A DNA stretch of 64,000 bases from Eriocheir sinensis (GCF_024679095.1 NW_026111817.1:178501-242500), one strand, 5' to 3'; positions 24,336-37,965 are shown, numbered from the stretch's first letter. Numbers and translations are program-made. Notes: generated by a model from the sequence alone, not told the origin.

Positions 24336-27000
24336 TACAACATGGTGTCTCTGAATCCTGTTCCCATCTGTCCACCACTTATTGGCGGAACCAATTCTGG
24401 CCATGTTTTACAATCTGAATTTATTCATCCTGAAAACCATTGTTAGGTTGTCCCACCTGGCTCTTTTGTATCAAATCTTATTGACATCCCTTTATTGCAA
24501 TCCTCATCCATTTATAGACTTCGATCAAGTCTCCTCAACCTTTCGCCTTAGCGAGCAGTAGATTTAGTCATTTCAGCCTGTCTTCATACAAGCAAGTTTT
24601 CACCCCTCGAATCATCTTTTGTCATCCTCTCTGCACATATTCTAACATCTTGATATCCATTCTATACTAAAATGCAGAACCGAACTCAATCAGATGAGGT
24701 CTAACTAGTGCTGGCAAGTTTGAGGATGACTTCCAGTGCCCCTAGAGCTATTGCCCTTGAGATGAAACCAAGCACCTCTGTTTGCCCGAATTTGCTTTCT
24801 CGAATTTATTGAGCCCCAGGGACGAGGTCAAGTACCACTAGACCCCTCCTAAGTCTCTTCCTCATGACCAGATTCCACGAGAGTGCTATTTATGAGTAAT
24901 TGGTGTGAGGGTTGTCTACTACACTCAGAATGTTACACTTTATTGGACCCATCTGGCCACTTCCCTGCCTAATCATATAGTCTGGGTCGAAAGCTCATCC
25001 TGGAGAATGCTTAGTGTCCTGTCTGATAGGATTACTCGTCAGATCTTTGGTATCATCTGCGCAAACTTGCTGACATCACTACTAATTCCCAGTGTGTCCA
25101 AGCCGCTGATGTAAATATTATAAAAGAGAGGACCCAGCACCGACCTTCAGGGGACGCCACCGGTAACACCGGCCCTCTATTCAGATTTTTACCACGATTG
25201 CACCGCTTCCTACCACCAAGCTTCACGCCTGATCCAGTTCAAACCTTCCCATCTATGCCGTGTGAGCCTCCGTAATTTTAGTAATGGTGATAGAACTTTG
25301 TCGAACGCTTACTTGAAACTGGCACATAATATGTCATAGTTTTCATGTTTGTCAACCGCCGATTACACATTTTTAGGTAGAAGATTAAATAGTTAAAAGG
25401 GCAACACTTCCACCCTTTGTGAATCCATGAACTGTGAACAAAACAGCCAGGATGATCCCGAATGCTCCGGTTATAATTGACCTTCCAATATCTTTCCTGC
25501 TAACTGATGTTAAGCTAATTGGGCCAAGATAATTTGAAGTGGCTCTGTTCCGCTTTAAAATCGGCGTCATATGAAGCATTTTCCATTGATTAAGTACATA
25601 CCAGAATTTACTGACATCTTAAAGATAGACAGTAAGTGGCACTGAGGACCCCTGCACTCTTTCAGTACCTTAGGAATACTGTCCAGTGGGCCCATGATTT
25701 GTTTTCAACCCAATTAATCTCATCCTGAACTACTTGCCTAGGATGATCACATCTCAACTTGTCGTTCCTCTGCCCCACATATACCTGAACTCTCTCCGGG
25801 AATGGTTGTTGACGCTTCCTGCGTGAAAACTGAGGAAATAGTCATTCCATCACGGCCTACATTCTCTCCATTCAGTAACGAGCCACTTGTAAAGAAGTTT
25901 CTTTCAACGGTCCAATTATGTCTGTTTTTATTCTGTACACTGAAGAAGCTTCCTGATCGCTCTAGCCCTCAAGGTGACCTAACTCATAATTTTTTACAAG
26001 AGGTTCTTCACCGACCTGAGTTAGCCTGACATAATCGGTCCCTGAGGGTGGGTTTCTCCTGCCCTTATTTTCCTGAAATACCTCTTCAAGCTTCCCATCT
26101 CATGCTTGAGTCTGTGGTCATCCATTTGAGTTTATTTTCCTTCCTACATTGCTTGAGGAATGTTGTCTCTGACCCTCTGCACCTTCCAATCTGAAATTAT
26201 TGCAGGGCTATTTTACATACCCCTGTCTTTCCAAAGGGTTCCAGCCTGAGACCTGGCCCTCATCCAGCCCTAGGTTCCTCAATTTACCTCAAGGTGGGGT
26301 CTTCTACCTCATAACCTCTGGGGCTTCCCAGTCAGGCACCATCGCCAGGGTTGAGTTCATGGGGTCAATGCCCAGTCCAATCTCTTAAACCCACTTCTCA
26401 GGATTACTGCCACCCATCCTCCCCAACACTCCAGTCACAATGATCATGAGCCTGTTGTTAAGACCAGTTAGAGTACAGTTGGCTCCTGGTGGGCTCAAAT
26501 ACTGCCTTGCTTGGAGAAAATTATCGTGTAATACTTTCTGTAAAACTTTCAGCCTCAGATCACCACCTGCCTCCCCAGTCTATATTCCTATAGTTGAAAT
26601 CTCTGTCGCCTATCTTACCTCCTGCAGCAAAGGGTAATATATCAACTGGCCATATTAGTTGGTGTCTGGAAGAACCCAGAATTGCTTGTCTTTCCTTTCA
26701 GGGACGTCCACCCAAACTTATTTGAAGTCGCTATTTGTTTGAACAGAGTTGTTAGCGAAATATTTAAGTGTGTTCCTTGAAACATGTAAAGTGCCACCTC
26801 TTTCCTTCTTCTTTCATCTTTTGGTGGAAACATCTTGATAAACCATCTACTGATATCTGACATAAAGTTTTTGTTTGTGTATTCACCCATGTTTCTGTAG
26901 ATAGTTATAATGTCGAATTTCGATACACAGCTTTCCTCAGTAGATCTATCTTTGTTCCTGAGACTCCTAACAAGTTATGCATGTTGTTAGGCCCATCCTT
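24336..27000 (-). mobile_element. LINE-A copy 2, ORF2 nearly full length but heavily degraded
   Basis: Aligns through its length with LINE-A copy 1 and with 43137-44545. From 27000 downward on the minus strand: endonuclease start (near 26950), GDFN-region (near 26590), linker, RT words SNYLGPISLTSVSRKD (25550-25490), and the GSVLGP region near 25140, then the C-terminal RT and part of the 3' UTR. The last ~150 bases seen at the 3' end of copy 3 are absent. More frameshifts than copy 1; not coding. Confidence 0.85.
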
Positions 27001-27105
27001 TCTCTTACATCCTTTCGATTACCTCCTTGCGCCTTCTGTCCCAGTTCAAGATACATAGTAGTTACTGATGACAGGTCTAAGAAACATACTGAGAAGACCT
27101 TATGG

Positions 27106-27108
<3 letters not shown>

Positions 27109-27156
<48 letters not shown>

Positions 27157-27165
27157 AAAAAAAAA
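27109..27165. repeat. (CA)n microsatellite with A tail
   Basis: CA from 27109 to 27152, then 13 A. Sits between LINE-A copy 2 and LINE-C. Confidence 0.95.
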
Positions 27166-27319
27166 ATCATTTGCAGTAAATGTATATATTTTTTCTTTCA
27201 ATAACTATATTGATGACTACCAGCTAGTACATTCTGAAGATGCAACCTGGCATTTCTTCAAAAGTCGAGCTCCAGAACAGCCAGAATTCTTTGGTTAAGA
27301 AAGTCGCGTATTCGCCTAA

Positions 27320-29775
27320 TTTCATTCTGTGAACATCATCTCTCCTCCTCTAAACCCTCACTTCTTTCTTCCTTTACCGAAACACAGGGTTTCTGAGGCT
27401 CCCAAGGCAATTCTACTCTGTTCCCTCCCACATCTTCTTCATCCTAAATTTCAATCCAAAGCTGATGTTGCGCCCATGCAAGTAACGACATCATTTGCCT
27501 TGTGCCCACGACCTGACTCTTCTGAATTTTCCACCATCCGTTGAAGACTCTCTACCGTCATTCTTATTACTAAATACACATCTAAAGCTGTTTATCTCTC
27601 ACCCAATTTACTCAACTATGCATCTTTGATCATTTGAATTTTAAAGGGATACATCTTTGACCCATCTCCTCTTTTCGCTGAAATTCCATCCTAGAGATTT
27701 CCCAATGTTCACCACCAGTTTATTTCTTTCATCCTCTTCAATAGACCATCCTAAGAATTAAGTTTGCCAACTCTAAGGTATCCTCAACGACCCAGGAGCA
27801 GTTGGTCCAGCACCTCCCACGTATTCCTGATCATGGAGATCGGCTTCCAATATTCAGACTTCTCTTCCACTTCAAACTCCTTCGTTTATTCTGTCAAACT
27901 GTTCTCCGTTGGGGTCTCCTCCGATCATAATCTTATTTTCTGCATTCTGTCCTATCGCTTCCTTGTACATCCCTTCTGACCACCGAAGAGGCGATGCTTG
28001 GTATATTTCATTTCAGTCTTTGGTGGGGATGACCGAGTGATGTGGTACTTTTCCGATTTCCCGTGGAATGGATTACATTGTTTCAGGATAGAGACTTTGT
28101 AGTGGCAGTTTCCAGCGTACCGTTGTGGTGTGATTATTTCTGAATGAGATACATTCCTTCGTCTTTTCTACTCTCACGCTAAAAAGCCTTGGTTTAACTG
28201 GCTGCTTGTTCTTCGTGCTGTTAATGATAGAGAGGTAGCTCTGCAAAAGCTACCAGAGCCTTTCAAACTACTGCCAATTATGAACTTTATATTTCTGCTC
28301 GAACTGCGCTGCTGAATCTTTCCTCCGACAACTCAAAAATTCTTTCATTAATAGAAAATGTCAAATCCTTGTTTTCTAACTCTCTTCCTAAGACTTCTGG
28401 CATCTAGCCAAAACATTCCTCCAACTTCACTTTCTTCATTTTCCTCCACTCTCAGTCCGATTTGGGCAACACGTTGTCTCCATCCATCTTGGTTAGCTGA
28501 ACTCTTCAAATCCTTTTCTAAAACTCCACCTCTGGGACGATTTCTGGCATATTCTCCTACTCATCCTCCAGACTCTTTTTATGCCTGGTGCTATAAGATT
28601 CTTCTCAAATGATGTTTTCATGCCTCTGGCCTCAACTCAGAAGGCTTATGGACCTGATGGAGTGCTCCTCATTGTCTCAAAAACTGTGCCTCTGCACTTT
28701 ATCAGTTCTCTCCTTCTGACCGTTCTATTTCATGGCACTGGTCACTGTTCTTCCCTTCGCAATCTATTAACAGTGAATTGGTGGTCTCTGTCCTATCTCC
28801 CACTTTTATGTTGTTCATTGATGATCTTCTTCAAAACAACTGTCCCATCTATCTTTATTGATGATTCTTAATTCTGCATTATCTACCTCTTTAATAGAAG
28901 ACCTAATTTTCAGAATTCAATTATTTCGTCAGATAATGTGAACTATTTAGCCTCAGACCTTACTATTTCTGATTAAAAGGTTGAACTGGTGTCTCCAACG
29001 CCCTCAAAAACACAAAGCCTACCTATCCATTCATTACTGACCCTTAAAACAACTTAATTCTCATTCCTTGACAACACCCATTAATACCTCTCACTAAACA
29101 TCCTTGTTCATTCTTAACTCCAAAATCTCAACTGGAAACTTCCATCTCATCTCATTAAACTGCTTCTCGAGGCTGGGTGTTCCAGAACTGCCCCGCTTTC
29201 AGTTCTTTCTCCCTGCACAGTTGTTGTCCAAGGTTGGGGTGGCCTTGTCCGTCTCGCATGGAGTATGCATCTTCATAGGGTGGGGGCCCACCACCTGCTG
29301 TCAGCCTGGACAGAGTGGAGGCAGTGCCTTCATCCTTCACTGCCCTCCTCATACTGATAGTCTTCTACCTCTGTGTTCCGCCTGCAATGTTGCCTCTTTC
29401 TATCTTCTATCGATATTTCCACGCTGACTGTTCTTCTTGAACTTCTGGTTAACTGCATGCCTCTGCAATCTCACACCTGACTTTCACTTATGCTCATCCC
29501 AGCCTCGTCCAAGTCTCCTTATGCAAGAGTTAAATCATAGATCAATTTTCTCTTCAACATTCCAACGCTGGTAAACTCCCTTGGAACAATCTTCCTTCAT
29601 CTGGTATTTCCTCCGTTTCCACGACTTGAATCCTTCAAAGGAGGGCACAGACGACTTCCTCCGAAACTGACTTATCTTTCGCCACCCTTTTGACTTTAGG
29701 AGCAGCGAGTGCGGCTTTTTATATTAATACATTTTTTACAGTCTTTGAGCTGTCTCCCTTGCTGTAAAAAAAAAA
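27320..29775 (+). mobile_element. LINE-C, Jockey-like ORF2 from endonuclease to 3' end
   Basis: Plus strand. Endonuclease part: FPNVHHQF near 27700 (GDFNVHH in intact relatives) and SSDHNLIFCILS near 27915-27950 (Asp-His catalytic pair). Linker: KPWFNWLLVLRAVNDREV near 28188. RT start: NDVFMPLASTQKAYGPDGV (28605-28665). The catalytic core between about 28770 and 29100 is mostly deleted. C-terminal part: LGVPELPRF, EYA-like SHGVCIF, then a tail ending in a poly-A-like run at 29765. Many frameshifts. Fragments of the same family are at 17660, 22440 and 36120. Confidence 0.85.
27660..27979 (+). pseudogene. LINE-C endonuclease domain, degraded
   Basis: Contains PNVHHQF (relic of the GDFNxHH block) and, in an open stretch 27764-27979, TLRYPQRPRSSWSSTSHVFL then VKLFSVGVSSDHNLIF. 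The SDH is the catalytic Asp-His of the EEP fold. Frameshift between the two halves. Confidence 0.75.
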
Positions 29776-29779
29776 TAAA

Positions 29780-32700
29780 AGAGGCCACTTTCTGATCTTT
29801 AGGCAAAAGTAGTCCGTCCAGTTCAGACACCAACAGATGGAACAGACGTAGTAGCTAATAGCTGAATCCTCACTCAGAGGCATTTGTCTTGCTGAAGTGC
29901 TATATTTGACACCCAGAAAAAGTCGCAGAATTATCATAACACGGTCGTTACACCTGCACCTAAACATGTTGGAGGGGAGCAGACTAGACCTTCTTGCAAT
30001 TGTTTGATGAGCACATATATCATGCGTTTAGCATTGTTATTGATGACTTAACATTGTGCCCCTGCAATCATACATGTATATAATATGTGCAGTAGAGATG
30101 CACACCAATGTAATGAATGAGGTCAGAATTTTCATTCCAATTTTAAATGTTGAGGGTGTCACTGGTGACAGTCAGTAATATAAGATGCCCAATCGATACA
30201 TTGAATGTATACGATTCCATGGATTAAATTGAAAGGGCCTGATAGGAAAAAGTTCTTGATCAACTAGCCATGATAAAGACTCTAAATTCTTCTTGTTGTG
30301 CAGTAAAGACCACAAACACAGAATCGAAGCTGGATAGTGACTGTATTATTTGCTGAAGCTCACTATGATTCAGGCCTCAAGCTTGGAGATGTCCACAGGG
30401 AATACTTCTTGGCTACCAGGACAAGATGAGAGACTATCCAGCTTTTTGTCATCTTACTGAAAAGATGGGACGGTTTCCTAGCTTCATAGTGTGAGAGGGA
30501 CACCACATAAGCGAAATCCATTAAAGTCTATTGTCACTGCAGAAATATGGATGTTGAGGGGCTAAATTTTATGGTTCAGTGCACATGCCAGGAATGGCAG
30601 GTCACCAGCAGGTGTGAAAAGGTCCCCAAAATAGTCCTCCTGGACCATTTTTTTTTTGTTGCAGCTGTGTGGCAGAACAATCTTGATAAGACAAGTAGCT
30701 TTAATACATTAGAACCCTGCAGGCGACACTTTGCCAGTTAAAGGAAGATATGATGGTTCCTTTTCTGCGCTTCCTGCCATTCTGTTTTTTTTTTTTTTCT
30801 GCAGATGTTATCTAGCTGGAGCAAACTGCTCAGATAATGCCTGAGAGGTGGTGTCTTGCACAGTGATTTCTTCGTATGTCCCATCAGTTCAAGGATTTCA
30901 ATTTTTTTTTCAGGAGAAGTATTTAGTGTTTTACCATGGTTTCAGCGGAAGGTGTGCATTTTGGTCAGGTTTTATTTGTTATTAGGCGTAACATTTCCAG
31001 TGGTGGCGGAAATGTCTTCATCTTATTCTTCTGGTTATTCCACTCCCAGTCTATGTTTCAATGTTTTGATGTGAGCGTTTTTTTTTCTTTCTTATTCTTT
31101 GCTCCTTTTCATGGATTTTGCAGTTTGATGACACTGACAACATTTCCTTCATCTTCGGGTTCAGGCGCTTTATTAATACACAGTCATTGGCTACTCGGCA
31201 CGTTGATAAACGAGAATTTTGGGGTTGCCGTATTGATATTCGTTGTTGTGCTGCGCAATATCATTCATAAATGCTTTTTATTATTATTTTTTTTTATTTT
31301 AGGTACGACTATCAATAGCGGATTTTGTTTGTTCGCTTGTTCCTCATCATTGCTAATTTTGGAGGCGATATGAATTAGCTCATAGACCCCTTATGACCGT
31401 TCCTACATGATTTGTCTGATTTTGTTTCACTTCACGACAATTATTCATCTGGTACATCCACAGGAATTGTATTGAATGGTATATATATAATTTATTGTGA
31501 TTGGAACGTTTGAGATATGCTTTGAAATATGTATGTTATGGGCACATACTACTTTCTTCTGCGATGCATGCCATTAAATCTCTTTGTTCCACCTGGGAAA
31601 CTGTATGTCATCTTTATCTCCTTTTTTCTTTTAATTTCTTCCACCATGGTTGTTCAACATTTATATGGAGGAAGGTGTTATTAGAAAGAAATGAAGGGCA
31701 ATTCGCAAGCTGGAGTAAGACGTTTGTTTATGGAAGGAAGTGAGTACCGAATTCGATAATGCATGATTTATTATTGCGCTCATTGGTGAAAATGAAAGCG
31801 ACTTCCACAAAATTTGGTCAGTGTTTTGATAGTGTATATAAAAGGAGCAGAAAGCTGAGCAACGTCATCAAAGTAAAGGATGGTCTAGAGCAAAGTAGAA
31901 GTGAGCTAGATTTTTATATTCATATAGAGTGGGGAATGAATGTGAAAATAATGCAAAATAATTTGAATGTAGAAGAAATGGAGTGTGGTCAATGAGTTTG
32001 GGTAGCTGACTGTTATAAGTTAAGGTGGCAGGAGAGATAGAGAGGCATACAAAGGAAGAAGGTTGAAGGGCTTTGATGAGTTGGCAGAATAAGGCAGAAG
32101 CAGAGTATGAGGCATGGTATAGTGCAGAAACGTGGCCTGGAATTTGTGCCAGGAGGTCTAGAGCAGGGCAGTGGAAAGTTGTTATTGAGGAGGCCAGGGT
32201 GTGAGTAGAATGGATGGAACAGGTAATGAAAGGCACATATTTCTTGGAATGTGTCAGGGGGGTGCATGGGAGCAGTTGGAGTGGAAGAAGTGAAGCTGAT
32301 AAACTTGAAAGGCAAGCTCTGGGTCACATGGGAGCGGGGAATGATAGAAGATAAGATGACCAGGGCGGTGGCGTGAGGAGATAGAGGGAGGAAATGCTAG
32401 AGACTTATCTTCTATGGAATAGAGAGATAGGTGCAAAAGCATGTTAGAGAGGGGGGAGATCTTGAGAAGCTGAGAAGGCAAGGATGGAGTGTCTGATAGA
32501 TGTGCTGGAAGCCTTTTCCAAGCTGTGGAAGGTCCCCTGGTGGGAGTCCAGAAGCAGGCGTCCACGTGCCCAATATGGCTGGAGTTGCTGTTGACGGATC
32601 AGTACAAAGTCATTCCAGTGATATCCCATGATCCCAGTGTAGACACCCATTACCTGGGTTGCATCAATCCGCCTCTCCCATTCGCCATTCAAATGTCCAT

Positions 32701-33390
32701 TCGACAGCCACAGAGCAGACAGGAGCACTACGACTCTGAAGATCCGGACTTTTGGTCCTTCAAGCCAGATATCGACAACGCTATAATCTATTGAGTGAGT
32801 CCATAACGTTGCAGGGCCTCGCCATCCAGTCGTAAGACTTCCTACCGAGATACACTGTCATTGCAACTACACCAAGGTATGCGTGTAGTTTTCCAGCATT
32901 CATAATAAAAGCCCTGTTTGTTATTCTTGTTACCAGATATTTAATTTTTTTCTTTATTTCATTTTCATAATATTTGTTGATCTCCACTTCGAAACATCTT
33001 GATTATAGAGACATTTTGTCTATCACTTATATTTTAAAGCCTTTGATTTTTTTTACTGGAAAATATTAAGATCAAAAGCTTATATTGGCTTTCATTGAAA
33101 GATAAAGTATGAAAGGATTAAACGAAAGACACACACAATACAGAGTATACTTGACCTGGAAGCAGAAGGTAGTAGGGTTGTGATCAAGAGAACAGGAAGA
33201 AAAACTGCTGAGAATGTTAATGACCGTGCTGTTAGGAAGAAGCTTAGTAGGGCGTGGGCCTAACGCTGTTGGCGATAGGTGTAAGGTAGCCAACTGTTTC
33301 TTGATCACTGTGAAAGCCGGTTGGTAGGCTTTGTTAACCAGTAGATTGTAATGTTTATAAAGTCAAGGATGGTGGTGAATATTGAATCTT
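29780..33390. other. Mixed AT-rich stretch, no gene firmly recognised
   Basis: Long frames here (for example plus 30936-31373, 145 codons, T-rich and hydrophobic) look compositional. The region 32440-32800 is more even in composition and is open on both strands: plus 32489-32794 (101 codons, contains YKVIPVISHDPSVDTHYLGC) and minus 32728-32447 (94 codons, contains RRIDATQVMGVYTGIMGYHW). Neither is recognised and neither has a convincing splice site; at most a candidate exon. Confidence 0.3.
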
Positions 33391-33392
33391 CA

Positions 33393-33808
33393 CAGTGGTT
33401 CCAAACTTTTAGTTACGCACTAATTTGGTATGTGAGACAGAAAGTCCATCTCTGATAAGAGTCTTTTATATACTAAGTAAGGTCCTGTCGATTTCTGAAA
33501 TTTTGGTCTATCTTTACGAATTTTAGCTCAGCATGAAATCTTCTGAGTTGATGGCTAATAAAATTGAATGAAAATATACTCTGGGGCCGAGAATGGAAAC
33601 GAGGAGAAGCTGCAACAGAATAGGATAACTCTGCTGAAGTTGCATGGAAAGATACGTTAGTTTGAAAAACAATGCACAGTTAATGATAAGTTGAAAATTT
33701 TAATGAGGACAGTAACCAAGCATTACATTATTTTTCTTTACGCACTACTTCGATCAGCTCACGCACCTCCCCAGTGTGTGCAGGCACCACACTTTTGGGG
33801 AACCGCTA
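33393..33808. mobile_element. Non-autonomous hAT-like element
   Basis: Left end CAGTGGTTCCAAACTTTT and right end, read on the minus strand, TAGCGGTTCCCCAAAAGTG form imperfect terminal inverted repeats of the hAT type. The bases after the right end, TTCTAGTA, fit the hAT target preference nTCTAGAn; the left flank AATCTTCA is not a clear match, so the target duplication is eroded or the left end misplaced. No transposase inside. Confidence 0.4.
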
Positions 33809-34099
33809 TTCTAGTATGTAAGTTCTATGTAGTGAGAGTAGTCAAATGTCTGATGTCTCCAGGATAACCGAGCGCATTTGTGCATCTTCTCTCTGAAGAC
33901 AAATTATTTTGTTTTCAAAAAAATTATACATACACCACCCAAATAATAATGTCCTCAAAACGTATAGAAATGAGTAGTGCGGAAAGCGAATATACCACCC
34001 GGAGTCTCGCAGGATGGAACTGAATACGACATACAAAGATCGATTCTGCCTCCTTAAATAACTGAATCTTGATTTCTAACACCACTATCCCAGTGTCTA

Positions 34100-35900
34100 C
34101 AGAGACAGCAGGGACGTGGGTCCCCCAACCCTGGCTCACACAGGAATTCTTTCATCTCAGTACAGAATGTGGTATCCCGCAATGTTTTCTTGCGGTGCAG
34201 CGCACCGGACGACGACGTCCCGTAGAAGAAACTGCGGACACCTTCGGGTCGCTCGGCTGTATCAGCACAGAATGTCAGTAATGGCGATTCGTGGATAGTT
34301 GGTCAACCCACAACACACGCAGGGTCAGGGCGTCATAACTTTTCGCCTTACGAAATATCTCCGGTACGCACCCGCAGGATAGACTCATGTTGTTTTTGAA
34401 TGGTCTCATTACAGCAATGCAGCATGGCACAGTAGTGTCGTCCATATGGTTATATGCCCCATTGATTTTCTGCTAGTCAGGCCATACTAGGGAGGAAAAG
34501 ACCAAGTCTGCTTAACGTTAATGTAATCGTCCTCATGGAAATAATTTCAAGGGCGGTGTTTCACAAGCTAGCGCTTCCAGCATCTCTTCCTGTATACTTA
34601 AGTCTCCGATGAATCTACAGAGGCTCCGGTACTAAGGACCAGGAAGTAAATTTATCGCGGCTGCTCTCCTCAGACCGCATCCCCCGGGACCCTTTGGGCC
34701 TGCAACATCGGACCGAGGATACTTGTCTCTTTAACACCTTTATAACCCGCAGAAAATACTGGCATGCCCTCGTTTCGCCTTCTCCACGGGGGCCCATTAC
34801 TCCTTCTGCTCTTCAGTCTGGGTCCGGGAAGCTCTTCAAGGCTTAGCATGGCGTTAGATTCAGCACTGGACACCTCGGCAGTTTTCCCCGTCCTCCAATT
34901 CTCCGCCATTAACCTTGCCTTCTTACTTTTGATTCTCTTCACTTTGGATATATTCTGAGCACTCGGTGGAACGTTGTGCATACCAACGTACGTCTCTGAA
35001 AAGTGGATCGGCTTTGTCGCGGACCTTCGCACCACGACAACATTTTTACAGGGTAATTTGTACGGTTCTTTTCCAGTGGAAAATGAAGCTTTACGTTCCT
35101 CTAATGCCTGGACCAATCACACTGTATTAGAGCTTTATCCGCCAACTCCGAGACTCCTGGTCAAAGTGCGGACTTTCTTGCAGGAGTTTCCTAATCGACC
35201 TAAAATGATTAACGCAACAGGTCGAAGACAAGACCGGCTTAGCAGATTTCTGCACCAAGACAAAAGTCTTTGTCGAGGCCATTTTACACCAAACGTAAGC
35301 GTGGAGGTAGACCTTCTTGAACTGTTAAAGATGCTCGCCCGCGGTTTTATCGGGGTTACGCAACTACGGCGTTTTATTATAGCCTCGTTGGCCACATGAG
35401 CACTGGTGGGCACATTACCACCTGGTGACATCCAGGCGACTGCTAGGACGACCCTCAAGCGACTCGTGGATTTCCGAGCCCTACTGCGGCTACATATCAA
35501 AATGCTCTGCGTCAAGTGAACTGGCGAACTGTACAGGCGTCCTGGGTAGTCACCCTTTGGCGCAACCCATCAAGACCAGGCAGATAGGAAAGCTGCCCGC
35601 CATGGTAGAGTAGCGCCAGCCTCCCCGTTCTCCCAGCTTGAGAGCGGGGGAGACTTGGCGCTAAGCATACATTGTAGACCGGCGCGCCCGCCTTCAAGGG
35701 AGGCGACTCGTTCTGGCTGTGCTTATGTTGCCCGAAACGGCTAGGAGGCAGGGGGAAGGGAACCTCTTCCTCGCGCACCCAGCGAGACCGCGTAGTAGCC
35801 AGTCGCCAGGGTGAAGGTTATGGCGGGTTTCAGCCCAGCTTCGAGCCTCTCAACTCGAGCCGGCTCTGCACAGATCTCTTACCATGCCTGAAGGCCTCCA
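34100..35900. other. GC- and CpG-rich block with overlapping long open frames
   Basis: Stands out from AT-rich flanks. On the minus strand one frame is open from 35515 to 35135 (127 codons) and, after two nearby stops, from 35116 to 34670 (148 codons, contains KLPCKNVVVVRRSATKPIHF). On the plus strand 34974-35399 is open for 141 codons (VEVDLLELLKMLARGFIG near its end) and continues past one TGA as ALVGTLPPGDIQATARTTLK to about 35517. The plus strand would suit an ORF1 upstream of the LINE-C-like copy at 36120, but no zinc knuckle or other ORF1 motif is clear. Product unknown on either strand. Confidence 0.35.
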
Positions 35901-36119
35901 CGGACGACCCAGCAGCCTAAATACGTGACTTGTCACCCTGACAGGCTGCCAGAAGAGTATGTCAGTAAGTTAGCATCTTGCCATTATATGTCTTTGATAT
36001 CTTCTTCCTACTTTCTTCCTATTTGCACCTTGCAATCTTTTGCAGTGTTTGCGTTAGCATTTCATTCCTGTGGAACACCGTATCCTCCTGCTCTGAGTCC
36101 TCCTCTCTAACCAGAACAC

Positions 36120-37660
36120 AGCAGTTTCTGACAAATATCATGGCAGTAATACATCTACTCATTCCACTCCTTTTTCTTTCTCTATCGTCAACTTCCGAAG
36201 TCCAAAGTTAGATGCTTGTGTACGTCTGAGTAGCACGCAGTGCATAACTTGCTCTGGCGTGCCCACAAGTCTTGGATTCTCTTCACCATTTGCTACCATT
36301 TCATCTGGCTAAAACCCAAGTACCGTTCCATTAATAAATACGTCTGTGTTGTTTATCTTCACCCAACTCTACTCAACTGTATTTGGGAGGAACAACTATA
36401 GAAGAATTCCAAAGTGGAGCACACTTTGATTCTGATTCACCTCGTTCACTGAAATCTACAGCTTCGGAGTGCATTCTCAGTTTTCACCACCAGTTTTGGC
36501 TTTTTAATCATCTTTTCACTGACCAACCGGAACAGGACTACAGTTCCGCTTCTTTTTACTGACTCTAGGAACAGATGGTTCGTAGCACGCTGCACGTATA
36601 CTTGACCTGACCTTGAGACACGCCCAACATTTCTTTAGACTTCTGCTCTGCACTTCTTGTAATCCGCAGAACATATTCGTCAAACTGTTATCCCCTGCTG
36701 GCTTTCCATCACTATCTAATTATCACATCCTTGTTCTATCATCTCCTGTACAACCAAAGGATTCACTCGAGGAGTAATGCGCTTGGTGGAAGTCGGCATT
36801 ATGCTTCGGCTCGGTGTCAGACCGGAGGAGGACCTTTTCTGGAATTCCAATGTAATGATAATTATTGGGCTTCTAGGTTCGAGATACTTTGGCATTGTGC
36901 CCAGCGCTTGCTTTTCGGTCACTGTTTTTGGGATTTGAGTGCACACATTTCATGCACTTTGTCTGCTTCTACGTGTAAAAAGACCTGGTCTAATCTTTTC
37001 TGTTTCTTCTTGGGCAATCCCGATAGAGAGGGCAGTTCAGAAAAGCTGTCTGGAACCGTCGAACCTTTCTCAGCTGCTATTAGTTATATTTCTGCGCGAA
37101 TCGTTACATATTTGTTCTCCTCGACTTACCAAATGCTGCTTCATTAACAAGAAAATGTGGAAAACTTCTCTTCACTCTAATTCTTCTCAAGAGACTTAAA
37201 GATTCAGCAAACAACTGTTGGAACAAATTAATTTATATATTCTGCTTCTATCTACATTTTTATGACCCTACAGCTGCCACATGACTGGGACTTAGGGTTG
37301 AACTCTTTCGCTTAAACATCCTCTCTGCAAGTTTCACTCTGGACGATTTATGGCCTTAGTCTCTCCACCCCAGCTCCTGACTCCAAAGCAACAATGCCTA
37401 GTTAATAAAAATCTTGAAGAATAATGTTTCTTTCTATGCCCTCTCTGGGGCCTCAATCTCAGAGAGTGGTTATGGATACGATAGAGTATCCTATTGTACC
37501 CTTATATCTGTGCTCTGTTCTGGTACTGCCTGGATTGTAAACTCCTTCGTCTCTACCTTTTGACTAGGGAACGTCTTCTTCCTCCTGGTGAAGGTGTGCT
37601 AACGAGGTTGACCGGGACTCTGCCCACGCCTCTCAGACTGCCCTCAATATAACTTTTGTT
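36120..37660 (+). mobile_element. LINE-C-like copy, endonuclease to RT start, degraded
   Basis: Plus-strand words follow the LINE-C linker order: KRPGLIFSVSSWAI (intact relatives KPWFNLSCS.AI), VIFLRESLHICSPRLTKCCF (YISARN..KSVL..AKHSF), INKKMWKTSLHSNSS, and near 37450 ALSGPQSQRVVMDTIEYP where the family has ALSGLNPQKAYGPDGVP. The upstream 36180-36560 fits the endonuclease by position. It stops before the RT core. Heavy frameshifting. Confidence 0.65.
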
Positions 37661-37825
37661 TTTCTTGTTTTCCTAAAGCTTTCTTTGAAAAATCAATATC
37701 TTTCAGAAACTTATGTGGAGGTCATGCTTTGTTCTCGATAGCAGTTTGGCTAGACATCTCAAGTTCTTCCTGAAAAAAATATAGCTGCCATCTTATCTCC
37801 CTAACAAAATCAAGAAGAGAAATAC

Positions 37826-37965
37826 ATAGAGAGAGGAGGAGGAGAGGAGGAAGAAGAGGAGGAGGAGGAGGTGAAGTTGAGGAGATGATGGAGGAAGAGG
37901 AGGAGGAGGAGAAAGAGGCGAAGAGGAGAGGAGAGAAAGAGGAAGAGGATGAGGAGGACACAAAG
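37826..37965. repeat. (GAG/GGA)n purine-rich microsatellite
   Basis: Imperfect GAG and AGAGG repeats at the 3' side of LINE-B copy 1. A shorter GGAGGAGGAGGAGG sits at the equivalent 3' end of copy 2 (39520-39533), so this may be the LINE tail. Confidence 0.85.

Noticed and set aside
30936..31373. 145-codon hydrophobic frame resembling a membrane protein
   Set aside because: T-rich DNA gives Phe/Leu-rich frames by chance; no splice sites, homology or conserved motif seen.
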